NCBI GenBank assembly: GCA_031255325.1
Contig: JAIRST010000027.1
Span: 1 to 37,400 of the forward strand
Reading direction: 5' to 3'
From: Holosporales bacterium
Lineage (GTDB): Bacteria > Pseudomonadota > Alphaproteobacteria > UBA3830 > JAIRMZ01
DNA length: 37,400 nucleotides
Shown here piece after piece: positions 1 through 7,611 of this stretch (its first letter is position 1; each line of letters begins with the position of its first letter). A program made the position numbers and the translations under genes. The notes beneath the pieces were generated by a model. That model saw only the letters and a program-made list of their open reading frames with translations, was not told the DNA's origin and made no database searches.

Positions 1-8
1 ATAAAGCT

Positions 9-83
9 TTAAATAAAGTCAATGACAAAAAAGAACAAAAGCAGCAGAAGAGAGCTATACAAGAGAACTCTCACAATCAACAT
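9..83 (-). CDS. possible 24-aa hydrophobic peptide
   Basis: This short reading frame would encode a peptide made almost wholly of Leu, Val, Ile and Phe, i.e. one membrane-spanning helix. An AAGGAAG ribosome-binding sequence sits about 8 bases before its ATG at 83, which is the only reason to list it. It diverges from the tRNA-Glu gene. A basic 31-aa frame lies antisense to it (22-117, plus strand), so the signal could be chance. Small hydrophobic peptides of this size include type I toxins and leader peptides; no function is assigned. Confidence 0.2.
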   Translation of the reverse strand: MLIVRVLLYSSLLLLLFFFVIDFI

Positions 84-138
84 TATAAAATCTTCCTTTC
101 CAGTCAAAAAACTATAATGGCGTCTTAAGAGAAAACGC

Positions 139-167
139 TTGACCTTAATGCCGGTTCTCAGTAGAGT
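139..167 (+). promoter_or_regulatory. sigma-70 type promoter of tRNA-Glu
   Basis: TTGACC at 139-144 and TAGAGT at 162-167 are separated by exactly 17 bases and lie 10 bases before the tRNA-Glu 5' end. The -35 box matches the consensus at 5 of 6 positions. Likely drives tRNA-Glu and perhaps the following tRNA-Trp. Confidence 0.6.
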
Positions 168-176
168 TTTGCTTAT

Positions 177-252
177 GTCCCCATCGTCTAGAGGCTTAGG
201 ACATCGCCCTTTCAAGGCGGCAACACGGGTTCGAATCCCGTTGGGGACGCCA
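177..252 (+). tRNA. tRNA-Glu (anticodon TTC)
   Basis: A complete 76-nt cloverleaf. The acceptor arm GTCCCCA pairs with TGGGGAC, the anticodon loop is CTTTCAA giving anticodon TTC, the T arm carries GGTTCGAATCC, and CCA is encoded. It decodes GAA/GAG. A good promoter lies just upstream. Confidence 0.97.
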
Positions 253-316
253 CTGTTTTTGCGCTTTGTCGCGGTAAGTGTCGAAGTTGCTTAAATAAGT
301 GAACAGGCAGGCAAAT

Positions 317-392
317 AGGGGTGTAGCTCAATTGGTAGAGTAGCGGTCTCCAAAACCGTTGGTTGTGGGTTCGAGTCCCGCTACCCCTGCCA
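317..392 (+). tRNA. tRNA-Trp (anticodon CCA)
   Basis: A complete 76-nt tRNA. Acceptor AGGGGTG pairs with TACCCCT (one G-T pair), the anticodon loop CTCCAAA gives anticodon CCA, the T loop is GGTTCGAGTCC, and the 3' CCA is encoded. It lies 64 bases after tRNA-Glu and may be cotranscribed with it. In many bacteria tRNA-Trp is followed by secE-nusG; here a decayed transposase and iscS follow. Confidence 0.97.
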
Positions 393-462
393 AAGATCCG
401 AAGTAACAAATCAATAGAAAGAGGGAAGGGGCATGAGTAAAGAGATGCTGTCGAAGGATGAC

Positions 463-758
463 TTAATCTTTGAGACGAAAGCAATATGACCGCATCCAGT
501 CAATTATCGGCAGATGATGGTGCGTGAATCAATCTTCCTTAAACGCCTCCCTATCCTCTTGAATCCGCATCCTTCCAAATACAAGCTATAAGCTTCGCAT
601 TCCTCACCTGTTCCTGGTACTCTTATTCCCTTCTTATCTCTGCCTCTCGCAGAACGTGCAAAGTATCGCTGCTTGCCTTTGACGAATCCGTCCTTGCCTA
701 CCTCTGACCCGCAATACGTGCTCTTTCTCTTCTCTCTCTTGTTAGGCCTGTCCCTTTT
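463..758 (-). pseudogene. decayed IS1-like transposase N-terminal remnant
   Basis: Read on the minus strand from 758, an open frame without a start codon runs 84 residues to a TAA at 504-506. It contains YCGSEVGKDGFVKGKQRY followed about 25 residues later by YSLYLEGCGFKRIGRRL. This matches the layout of IS1-like InsA-type transposase N-termini: a zinc ribbon (CPxCGS...GKQRYxCxxCG) followed by a helix-turn-helix (LYLEGxGFRxIGRxL). A frame change near 506-510 restores a further match, IDWMRSYCFRLKD, ending at a stop at 463-465. Three expected zinc-ligand cysteines are replaced (STYC for CPYC; RYFARSARG for RYxCxxCG), so the copy is dead. The DDE catalytic half is absent. No terminal inverted repeats were identified. 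The remnant fills most of the otherwise gene-free 393-839 interval. Confidence 0.6.
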
Positions 759-839
759 TCAAAGAATCTGGTTGCGTTTTAAAAGCAGGTATATGCTACT
801 GATAATTTCAATATTGGGGTTAGAGAGAAAGGAAAGCCG

Positions 840-2015
840 ATGGAGGAAAGACCGATTTATTTGGATTATCAAGCGACAACACCCTGTGACCCGTGTGTTG
901 TAGAAGCGATGCTGCCCTTTTTTACAGAACGATGCGGTAATCCTCATGCGCGCGCGCACGCTTATGGGTGGGAAGCTGAGGAAGCCATAGAAACGGCACG
1001 TTCGCGGATCGCCCAAGCAATTAATGCTGATCCTCGGGAGGTTATTTTTACTTCAGGAGCAACTGAAGCCAATAATTTGGCGCTCAAAGGTGTTGCTCAG
1101 TTTTACAAAGATCGTGGGCATAAAAAACACATTATAACAACTCAAATTGAGCATGATTGTGTTTTAGAATCGTGTCGTTCTTTGGAAAAACAAGGGTTTA
1201 TGGTCACTTACCTTCCTGTCCAAAAAGATGGACTCGTTGTTTTGGATGATTTGCGAAAGGCTATCACAGAAGAGACATTGCTTGTCTCTATCATGACGGC
1301 TAACAATGAAATTGGCGTCATTCAACCTATTGCCGAAATTGGCGCATTGTGTCGAGAAGCGGGTATTTTCTTTCATACCGATGCGGCTCAAGCGTTGGGA
1401 AAAATTGCGCTAGACGTTAATGCTCTTTCCGTCGATTTAATGAGTCTGTCTTCGCACAAAATTTATGGACCGAAAGGGGTGGGCGCTCTTTATTGCCGGT
1501 TAAAGCCTCGTGTTGGTCTTGCGCCTCTTTTAAGTGGTGGAGGGCAAGAACGTGGTTTACGGTCGGGTACCCTCCCTGTGCCGTTATGTGTTGGATTCGG
1601 AGCCGCGTGCCATTTAGCATGTACGTTAAAAGACAAAGAGAATGCGCGTTTATTAATATTGCGCAACCGTCTATACGAAAAGCTTTGTGCAGATCTGCCA
1701 AAAATTTATCTGAACGGGCACTTTGAGAAACGCTTGGCAGGCAATTTAAATATCAGTTTCGAAGGTATTGAAGGTGAAGGCCTTTTAATGGGGGTGAAAA
1801 ATTTAGCTCTTTCAACGGGATCAGCATGCAATTCAATGTCTTTGGAGCCTTCGCATGTTCTGCTAGCCCTTGGAATGGATCCAGGCTTGATACATGGTTC
1901 TGTCCGCATTAGCTTAGGGCGCTTTACTACGGAAGAAGAGATTGATTGTGCGGCAGAATCCTTGATTGCTGCAGTCAGAAAATTGCGAGCCATGAGTCCT
2001 CTCTGGGAAGAGTAG
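840..2015 (+). CDS. iscS: cysteine desulfurase IscS
   Basis: A PLP enzyme that takes sulfur from L-cysteine as a persulfide for Fe-S cluster assembly and tRNA thiolation; cytoplasmic. At 391 aa it is close to the length of IscS. The N-terminus has the typical YLDYQATTP. SSHKIYGPKG places the PLP lysine at about K207, and STGSACNSMSLEPSHVL places the catalytic cysteine at about C330, matching IscS (group I) rather than SufS. The C-terminal SPLWEE is also IscS-like. The ATG at 840 follows a GAAAGGAAAG purine stretch. No iscR, iscU or hsc genes are adjacent, so it stands alone between a dead transposase and a convergent ABC-F gene. The 204-bp stretch after it (2016-2219) shows no convincing gene or terminator. 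Confidence 0.93.
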   Translation: MEERPIYLDYQATTPCDPCVVEAMLPFFTERCGNPHARAHAYGWEAEEAIETARSRIAQAINADPREVIFTSGATEANNLALKGVAQFYKDRGHKKHIITTQIEHDCVLESCRSLEKQGFMVTYLPVQKDGLVVLDDLRKAITEETLLVSIMTANNEIGVIQPIAEIGALCREAGIFFHTDAAQALGKIALDVNALSVDLMSLSSHKIYGPKGVGALYCRLKPRVGLAPLLSGGGQERGLRSGTLPVPLCVGFGAACHLACTLKDKENARLLILRNRLYEKLCADLPKIYLNGHFEKRLAGNLNISFEGIEGEGLLMGVKNLALSTGSACNSMSLEPSHVLLALGMDPGLIHGSVRISLGRFTTEEEIDCAAESLIAAVRKLRAMSPLWEE

Positions 2016-2219
2016 AATAGCTATAATAGGAAATGCAGGTAACAGGTAAAATAAGACTCTAAGAAAGTTGGTCGCTTTATGAGATTGGGAGTAATCTAGG
2101 GGGGATACTCTACGCCGTTGGAAATGTGCCGCACAGATACCTGCTAGGGGATGAAGGTTTAGAGTTAGCACTATAAGGTTGAAGGACAGTCCTATTGTTA
2201 TTATTTTCTCCTTGAACAA

Positions 2220-3731
2220 TCAGGCGCATTCTTCTTTTAAACGGTGTTGCACACTCCATACGTAATCATCATAGGTTCCTGGATAGGGAAGCACCGTTTT
2301 GTTTTCCTCGATAGCGAGAATTTTTGTCCCGACATTGCGGACAAAAGAGCGGTCATGACTTACAAAAAGAAGTGTTCCTGTATAAGTACGTAAAGCCTGG
2401 GACAGCGCTTCAGTCGTCGAAAAATCTAAGTGGTTGGTCGGTTCATCAAGAGCTAAACAGCTGACTTTTTGAAGTAAAACACATCCTAAAGCTACCCGTG
2501 CTCGCTCACCCCCCGATAGCATGCGGATTGTTTTGTTTGTGTCGTCCTTCGTAAACAGTAAAGATCCTGCAAGGTCTCGTGCCTCCTGCTCGGTCACCGA
2601 CGGATCTTTAGCGTAATATAAAGCCTCTAATACGGTATGATTGGCGTTCAGACGTTCGGAAACATGTTGTGCAAAATAGGCAAACCGCACCTCATGCCCA
2701 AGCGTGCATGTTCCTTGCAACAAAGGGAGTTCTCCGACAAGCGTTTTTAAAAGAGTGGTTTTGCCGCGACCATTCGCACCCGTTATGGCAACACGGTCCC
2801 CACGTTCTATAGCGAAATTGATACGTCTCAAAATAAGCGCTTCGGGATCATATCCCACGGCTCCATTTTCAAGATGTAGTACAGTACGTCCACAGAGGGT
2901 GGGGGCGGGCACGCGAATACGTGCCGTTATTGAAAGAGGGGTAATACTGATGACTTCCATTTTGTTAAGCTCTTTCAGACGCGATTGCGCTTGTCGGGCT
3001 TTTGTTGCCTTTGCTCCAAAACGCGCGACGAATTGTAAAATTTGTTCTCGACGTTCTTTTAGATTTTTTGCACGCGCTGTTAATTGTTCTCGCAATAGCT
3101 CTTTTTGTTCGAAATAGTCGTCTAAGTTACCATTAAATTTTGTCGTTTCACCATTTTCTATTTCTAAAATATGGTCTGTTGTCCGACATAAAAATTCCCT
3201 GTCATGGGAAATCAGCAAAAATGCCCCTGAGAAATTTTGCAAAAAATTCTCTAAGAACAGAGTCGTATCAAGATCTAAATAGTTACTCGGTTCATCTAGC
3301 AATAAAAGAGAAGCTTTTTGCAAAGACATAGCTAAGAGCTTACAGCGCATCTGATATCCGCCACTTAAGGTCGTGATCGGCGCATAAAGATGCTGCTCAT
3401 AGCGCAAGCCAAACTTATGAGCCTGCGCATCCACTTCCCAAGGTTCAACATTTGCCGTTCGTGAAACGTATTCTTGTACAGTCTCGGTATCGGGGAAATC
3501 GTCATGCTGTGCTAGATAGGCGATATGAAGCGCACGCGATCGCGTTATTGTTCCGTCATCTTTCTCTTGACGCTCCATGATAATATCAAAAAGCGTCGTC
3601 TTCCCGACACCATTGTTGCCGATCACCCCAACATGCTCGCCTTCGTTGATTGTGAAATCTACTCCGGAAAAAAGAACACGCCCTCCGAAGCTCTTACGAA
3701 TATCTTTCAGTTGAAGAAGAGCAGCCGTCAC
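2220..3731 (-). CDS. ABC-F family ATPase, ribosome-associated
   Basis: Two ABC ATPase domains in one soluble 503-aa chain with no membrane segments, the ABC-F arrangement (EttA/Uup/YheS/YbiT). These proteins act on the ribosome E site or in translation rescue rather than in transport. Domain 1 has Walker A GNNGVGKTT, signature LSGGYQMRCK and Walker B LLLLDEPSNYLD. A charged linker at about residues 215-265 (KNLKERREQIL...) looks like the P-site tRNA interaction motif. Domain 2 has GANGRGKTT, LSGGERARVALG and CLALDEPTNHLD. The start is GTG at 3731, with AAGG upstream. The exact ABC-F subfamily cannot be settled by eye. It lies 24 bases downstream of the tRNA-Arg gene on the same strand. Confidence 0.9.
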   Translation of the reverse strand: MTAALLQLKDIRKSFGGRVLFSGVDFTINEGEHVGVIGNNGVGKTTLFDIIMERQEKDDGTITRSRALHIAYLAQHDDFPDTETVQEYVSRTANVEPWEVDAQAHKFGLRYEQHLYAPITTLSGGYQMRCKLLAMSLQKASLLLLDEPSNYLDLDTTLFLENFLQNFSGAFLLISHDREFLCRTTDHILEIENGETTKFNGNLDDYFEQKELLREQLTARAKNLKERREQILQFVARFGAKATKARQAQSRLKELNKMEVISITPLSITARIRVPAPTLCGRTVLHLENGAVGYDPEALILRRINFAIERGDRVAITGANGRGKTTLLKTLVGELPLLQGTCTLGHEVRFAYFAQHVSERLNANHTVLEALYYAKDPSVTEQEARDLAGSLLFTKDDTNKTIRMLSGGERARVALGCVLLQKVSCLALDEPTNHLDFSTTEALSQALRTYTGTLLFVSHDRSFVRNVGTKILAIEENKTVLPYPGTYDDYVWSVQHRLKEECA

Positions 3732-3755
3732 ATTTAAACCTTATTATGATGACTA

Positions 3756-3832
3756 TGGTGCGATCGGCGGGATTCGAACCCACGACCCCGAGATTAGGAA
3801 TCTCGTGCTCTATCCTGCTGAGCTACGACCGC
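3756..3832 (-). tRNA. tRNA-Arg (anticodon CCT)
   Basis: A 77-nt tRNA on the minus strand. Acceptor GCGGTCG pairs with CGATCGC (one G-T pair), the anticodon stem CGAGA/TCTCG encloses loop TTCCTAA giving anticodon CCT, and CCA is encoded. It decodes AGG. Its first 39 bases double as the last 13 codons (stop included) of the chpT reading frame, and the stop codon TAA is formed inside the anticodon loop. Confidence 0.96.
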
Positions 3833-4465
3833 ATTCAGCTCAGTTTTAAAGGAGTCTCTTCGTTGTGTCCATAAAAAGGTAACCTTTTCAGGTGTTTGTT
3901 CTAAGTGTAGATGCGCCCCACAAGAGTTGGCAAACATTTCTGCAAAAAAGCAAAGAACAGTTCGGGATGAAAGCATTTTTTCTCCCAAAAACCATGCGGC
4001 AACCGTTTCATTTAAAGCAATGCGGCCTCCCTGTCCTGTACATTGGAGGGTAAGCATTTCTTTATCTTCTATAAGTTCAAAAACCATGTGCCCTCCGCGT
4101 ATGAGAGTGGGCAAAAGAATCATCGCGGTTGTTACCATGAACTTTATAATAGGAGTAGGTACCGCACGAGGAATATCACGCGTTAAAAACGTAACTTTTT
4201 CGCATAAGCAATAGCTCGCAATAATTTCTTTTCCTTCTTCAAAAGAACTTTCTGGATATTCTTCAGCATTGATAGATAAAAGACGGAAAAGTTTCAGCCG
4301 AGCGGCTAAGCGCTGCTGAGATTCAGAAAGTATTTTCAAGGCTATATCGTTATCATCGCTATTTTCCATAGCATTAATTCCAAGTCCTATAGCTCCAACG
4401 GGAGCGGTAAGATCATGGAACAAACGCGCTAGCAGCAATTCAAACATTCGTAAAGAATCGAACAC
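3794..4465 (-). CDS. chpT: histidine phosphotransferase ChpT
   Basis: The family relays phosphate from the hybrid kinase CckA to CtrA and CpdR, controlling the alphaproteobacterial cell cycle. It folds like a sensor-kinase DHp plus a degenerate ATPase domain. The N-terminal LLARLFHDLTAPVGAIGLGI (about residues 11-30) matches the ChpT pattern ASRLxHDLxxPVGAI with the phospho-accepting His about residue 17. The 223-aa length fits the family. The start is GTG at 4465, preceded by GGAAGG at good spacing; an ATG at 4447 is the alternative. The frame runs into the downstream tRNA-Arg gene: its last residues AVVAQQDRARDS are simply the tRNA 5' half read as protein, and it stops in the anticodon loop. 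The native C-terminus may therefore have been replaced by tRNA-derived sequence. Confidence 0.85.
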   Translation of the reverse strand: MFDSLRMFELLLARLFHDLTAPVGAIGLGINAMENSDDNDIALKILSESQQRLAARLKLFRLLSINAEEYPESSFEEGKEIIASYCLCEKVTFLTRDIPRAVPTPIIKFMVTTAMILLPTLIRGGHMVFELIEDKEMLTLQCTGQGGRIALNETVAAWFLGEKMLSSRTVLCFFAEMFANSCGAHLHLEQTPEKVTFLWTQRRDSFKTELNAVVAQQDRARDS

Positions 4466-4539
4466 AAATACACCTTCCTGTAAGTCTTAGAAAAGGATAG
4501 CATTTTCCCGAGGCTTTGAGATAGCCCGTTATAGGGATT

Positions 4540-5148
4540 TTGTTAAAGTATTTTATGTGCTTATCAGAAAATTTGCCGCCTTACTGGGAAGAAGCTTGTT
4601 GTTATCTACGTCAGCACGATTCTGTTCTGGCATCGTGTATGGATGAATCTTATCTTATCTCGCATGGCAATGGATTCAGCACTCTTGTCCATGCCATTAT
4701 TGGGCAGCAAATTTCCGTCAAAGCGGCAGAAAAAATCACAGAGCGCTTAAAAATTTCTGACCCATCGGATGCTTTGATGCGTTCTTCTGACGAGATGCTT
4801 GCGGCCGGTCTTTCTCGTCAAAAAGTTGCGTATATAACGGGTATTGCGCGTTTTTGGGAGACGCAAGAATGGAAAATGTGGCCTACACTTTCAGATGCGC
4901 ACCTTATGGAAGAACTTATAAAGCTTAAGGGTGTAGGGCGGTGGACGGCTGAGATGTTTTTGATTTTCCACTGTATGCGTCCCGATATTTTTCCAAAAGC
5001 AGATCTAGGGGTGCAAAAAGCCATTGCTACACTTTACAAAGTTCCTGTTGAAAACACAATAGAAATTGTAGACCGCTGGCGTCCTTACCGCACCGTTGCC
5101 ACATGGTACCTATGGCGCTCCCTGGATGCTATCCCGGTGAGATATTAA
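4540..5148 (+). CDS. AlkA-type DNA-3-methyladenine glycosylase II
   Basis: A base-excision repair enzyme of the HhH-GPD superfamily that removes alkylated purines from DNA. Helix-hairpin-helix LKGVGRWTAEM (about 128-138) is followed by PKADLGVQKAI, with the catalytic aspartate about D155. At 202 aa it lacks the N-terminal domain of E. coli AlkA and resembles the short Mag/AlkA2 type. The frame opens with TTG at 4540 after a TAGGGA sequence; ATG at 4555 is an alternative with no visible ribosome-binding site. An AGGAAT-TGC-ATTCCT hairpin just after the stop (5152-5166) could be a weak terminator. Confidence 0.85.
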   Translation: MLKYFMCLSENLPPYWEEACCYLRQHDSVLASCMDESYLISHGNGFSTLVHAIIGQQISVKAAEKITERLKISDPSDALMRSSDEMLAAGLSRQKVAYITGIARFWETQEWKMWPTLSDAHLMEELIKLKGVGRWTAEMFLIFHCMRPDIFPKADLGVQKAIATLYKVPVENTIEIVDRWRPYRTVATWYLWRSLDAIPVRY

Positions 5149-5287
5149 AAAAGGAATTGCATTCCTCTATACATTTTCTCTAATCTTGCCCTCTTTTAAG
5201 ACTCTGTATAGGTTGAATCATCGCTGGTTCTAGCATTGGTGTCATGAACATGACGATGGTTGGCATGGGGATCATAAAGCGCGGGAT

Positions 5288-6586
5288 ATGTTCGTAACGC
5301 AATTTTTAAAAAAACGGCTACCGAAAACACTCTATGGGCGAACGCTTTTGATCATTGTGATGCCCATCGTCTTGATCCAGACGATTTCTGCTTATGTTTT
5401 TTTCAATCGTCACTTGGAATCGGTCATCTGGCAAACAAGTAATTTAAAAGCCAGAGAAATCAGCACTGTCGTAGCGCTGTTTCAGGATTTACAGCAGTCT
5501 ATAGCCGAAAGAGAGGCTGCTCGTTTTGAATTAAAGCTAGAGATCCTTCCGCCGCAAAAGGAAATGCCTTCTCACACTTCTGGCATCACCCGACAAATAT
5601 TTAATGTTGCTTTGAAAGGGCATTTAGAAGAAGCGTATTCCCTAACAAAAGCCGGCGAATATTTCGTCGTTCATGTTTTCATGAAGGACAATACGCTAAA
5701 ATTTTCTCTCCTTAAAAAGCGCTTTGCCAACCGTACGAGTGATGTATTTATTATGTGGTCATTGGGAACATCGATTTTATTCACGTTGATTGCGTGGGTT
5801 TTTATGCGCAATCAGATTCGTCCCATAAAACAGCTTGCAAAAGCGGCTGATCAATTCGGTAAAAACAACACGTTTGATCCTTTGAAACCCGGTGGCGCCT
5901 TGGAAGTGCGCAAGGCAGGAGAGGCTTTTAATAACATGCAGGAACGCATTAATCGCCATATCCAACAACGGACTGAAATGCTGACGGGAGTATCGCATGA
6001 TTTGCGTACCCCTTTAACACGCATGCGCTTGCACCTTGAGCTGATGCCAGGGGATACAAACATTTTGGCGCTAAAGCATGATTTATCTGAAATGGACATA
6101 ATGGTCACGCATTTCCTTGAGTATGTTCAGGGAGAACGTTTGGAAAAAGCTGAGCGCGTCGCTTTAGCCCCTGTTGTCCGTGAAGTTGCACGGCGCTATT
6201 TCATGCCGACGCTTCAATGCGATTTTCATCTGGATGATCGTATTGTGTATAGTTTACGGCCTCAGGCCTTTCGACGCCTTTTAGCAAATCTTCTCTCTAA
6301 TTGTCAAAGGTATGCGCACACTGTTCTTATACGCCTTATACAAAACCAAGAAGATATTGTTTTAACTTTCGAAGATGATGGTCCAGGCATTCCTGAAGAG
6401 CACAGAAAAGACGTGTTTAAGCCCTTTTTTCGACTTGATGCTTCACGAACCCCTGGAAAAGGCGGAAGCGGCTTAGGACTTCCGATCGTAAAAGACCTCG
6501 TCGCATCCATGGGAGGAACGATCACGCTGGCGTCTTCTTCCATTGGGGGATTAGGTGTCATTATTCGCCTTCCCAACAATTGTTAG
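5288..6586 (+). CDS. EnvZ-type sensor histidine kinase
   Basis: A membrane-bound two-component kinase. In order: transmembrane helix 1 about residues 18-39, a periplasmic sensor stretch about 40-150, transmembrane helix 2 about 152-172, a HAMP linker beginning NQIRPIKQL, a DHp helix with phospho-accepting H237 in GVSHDLRTPLTRMRL, and a HATPase_c domain with N box LANLLSNCQRY, G1 DDGPGIPE and G2 GGSGLGLPIV. The DLRTPLTR H-box and 432-aa length resemble EnvZ. No response regulator is encoded next to it, so its partner is elsewhere. The start ATG at 5288 has only a weak ribosome-binding sequence. The 3' end overlaps that of the convergent tssG by 4 bases. Confidence 0.9.
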   Translation: MFVTQFLKKRLPKTLYGRTLLIIVMPIVLIQTISAYVFFNRHLESVIWQTSNLKAREISTVVALFQDLQQSIAEREAARFELKLEILPPQKEMPSHTSGITRQIFNVALKGHLEEAYSLTKAGEYFVVHVFMKDNTLKFSLLKKRFANRTSDVFIMWSLGTSILFTLIAWVFMRNQIRPIKQLAKAADQFGKNNTFDPLKPGGALEVRKAGEAFNNMQERINRHIQQRTEMLTGVSHDLRTPLTRMRLHLELMPGDTNILALKHDLSEMDIMVTHFLEYVQGERLEKAERVALAPVVREVARRYFMPTLQCDFHLDDRIVYSLRPQAFRRLLANLLSNCQRYAHTVLIRLIQNQEDIVLTFEDDGPGIPEEHRKDVFKPFFRLDASRTPGKGGSGLGLPIVKDLVASMGGTITLASSSIGGLGVIIRLPNNC

Positions 6587-7611
6587 CAAACAGTAAGGCG
6601 CACAGGATCCAAAGGAATAGATGAATGATGAAAAGACGTAAGCCAAGAAGTATGCCCCAAAAGATTTTTGCCGTTCAGGTAGGTACCAGAAGTGTGCATG
6701 GGAGGATGTAAAAACATAGTACAGCTATGCTCTGCCCCCAAAAAAGAGCGCATATATTGAGCAAGAGCCGACCAACGGGAAGCTTTAGGCAGGAAGGCGC
6801 AGAAGTCCTCAAATGTCTCAGGAAAGCACATAAGGATTAGGCCGTGTGCTTGATCCCAGATACGCTTACCAAGGAGAGTACTTACGCCCAGCAGATGTGC
6901 AGAGCATCCAAGAATTGTATGATCAATGGCATCAATAGGACGCCACCCCCCTAAAAAATTACAGGCTTTTGTGCGTGTGTTAAAAAAATTTTGCAACTGC
7001 CTTTCAAGTTTAGAAAGACTCCTTGGATATTCCCATAAATGTCCAGAAAATCCGATCTGTTCTGAGAAAACCGATCTTCCAGGAAGAATGCCAGTAAAAG
7101 TCCTATGGAGCGTTCCTAAAAGGGATGCCTGAAAAGGTGCTCCTTGGAGTGCTGGAAAACGCTTTAGGGAAATCCTATGGGAAATTTCTAGAATTCGATG
7201 ATTAAACACATTTAAGAAAGCTTCTAAGGCTAAATGTTTCTGACGTTTTTCCGATACAAGAAGTTCACGATACGCAACAGGAAGGGGACTTTGAACGCCC
7301 AAAAGGTTCATGCGATTAGTGGTAATCGTCATAGAAGGACGTTTCTGAAAAGACGTGTGTTGATCAGGCTTTAGGAATTGGACATCAACGACTTCATACG
7401 CTTGTAAGTCAAAATGAAGTTTTCCACATAGTCTGATCTCTTTCAAAGAATCCTGGTGGTTATATTGAGCTTTTTCTTGAATGTTTTTAGCGTTAAAAGA
7501 AGAGATATACCTTTTACAGATATACAGGGCTTGATCAAGTGAAAACCTATAGGGTTCTTCTTGCAATCGCTCAATTAAAGATCTTTTTGCTGTCCGAACT
7601 GTATAGGCCAC
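6583..7611 (-). CDS. tssG: type VI secretion baseplate protein TssG
   Basis: TssG is a baseplate wedge subunit that complexes with TssE, TssF and TssK at the inner membrane to start sheath assembly. The assignment rests on the position directly after tssF, the 342-aa length typical of TssG, and the N-terminal RSLIERLQEEPYRFSLDQAL, which fits the start of TssG proteins (short leader, then LxxxPxxFxFFQAxRLL). The GTG start at 7611 overlaps the tssF 3' end by 37 bases with no strong ribosome-binding site, suggesting translational coupling. It is the last gene of the operon and converges on the sensor kinase without a visible terminator. Confidence 0.85.
   Translation of the reverse strand: MAYTVRTAKRSLIERLQEEPYRFSLDQALYICKRYISSFNAKNIQEKAQYNHQDSLKEIRLCGKLHFDLQAYEVVDVQFLKPDQHTSFQKRPSMTITTNRMNLLGVQSPLPVAYRELLVSEKRQKHLALEAFLNVFNHRILEISHRISLKRFPALQGAPFQASLLGTLHRTFTGILPGRSVFSEQIGFSGHLWEYPRSLSKLERQLQNFFNTRTKACNFLGGWRPIDAIDHTILGCSAHLLGVSTLLGKRIWDQAHGLILMCFPETFEDFCAFLPKASRWSALAQYMRSFLGAEHSCTMFLHPPMHTSGTYLNGKNLLGHTSWLTSFHHSSIPLDPVRLTVC

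Noticed and set aside
9..215. 68-aa minus-strand frame
   Set aside because: Its first part is the tRNA-Glu gene in antisense; only the last 24 codons have a possible own start.
433..489. 18-codon plus-strand frame with GGGAAGGGG upstream, considered as a secE remnant
   Set aside because: The peptide does not resemble SecE, and the sequence is partly the antisense of the transposase remnant.
673..903. 76-aa plus-strand frame before iscS
   Set aside because: It overlaps the transposase remnant read on the other strand and the start of iscS, and its Leu/Phe/Ser-rich product reflects the pyrimidine-rich strand.
2040..2190. Start-less plus-strand frame after iscS including GSNLGGILYAVGNVPHRYLL
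   Set aside because: About 37 codons, no start, no recognised family; too short to separate from chance.
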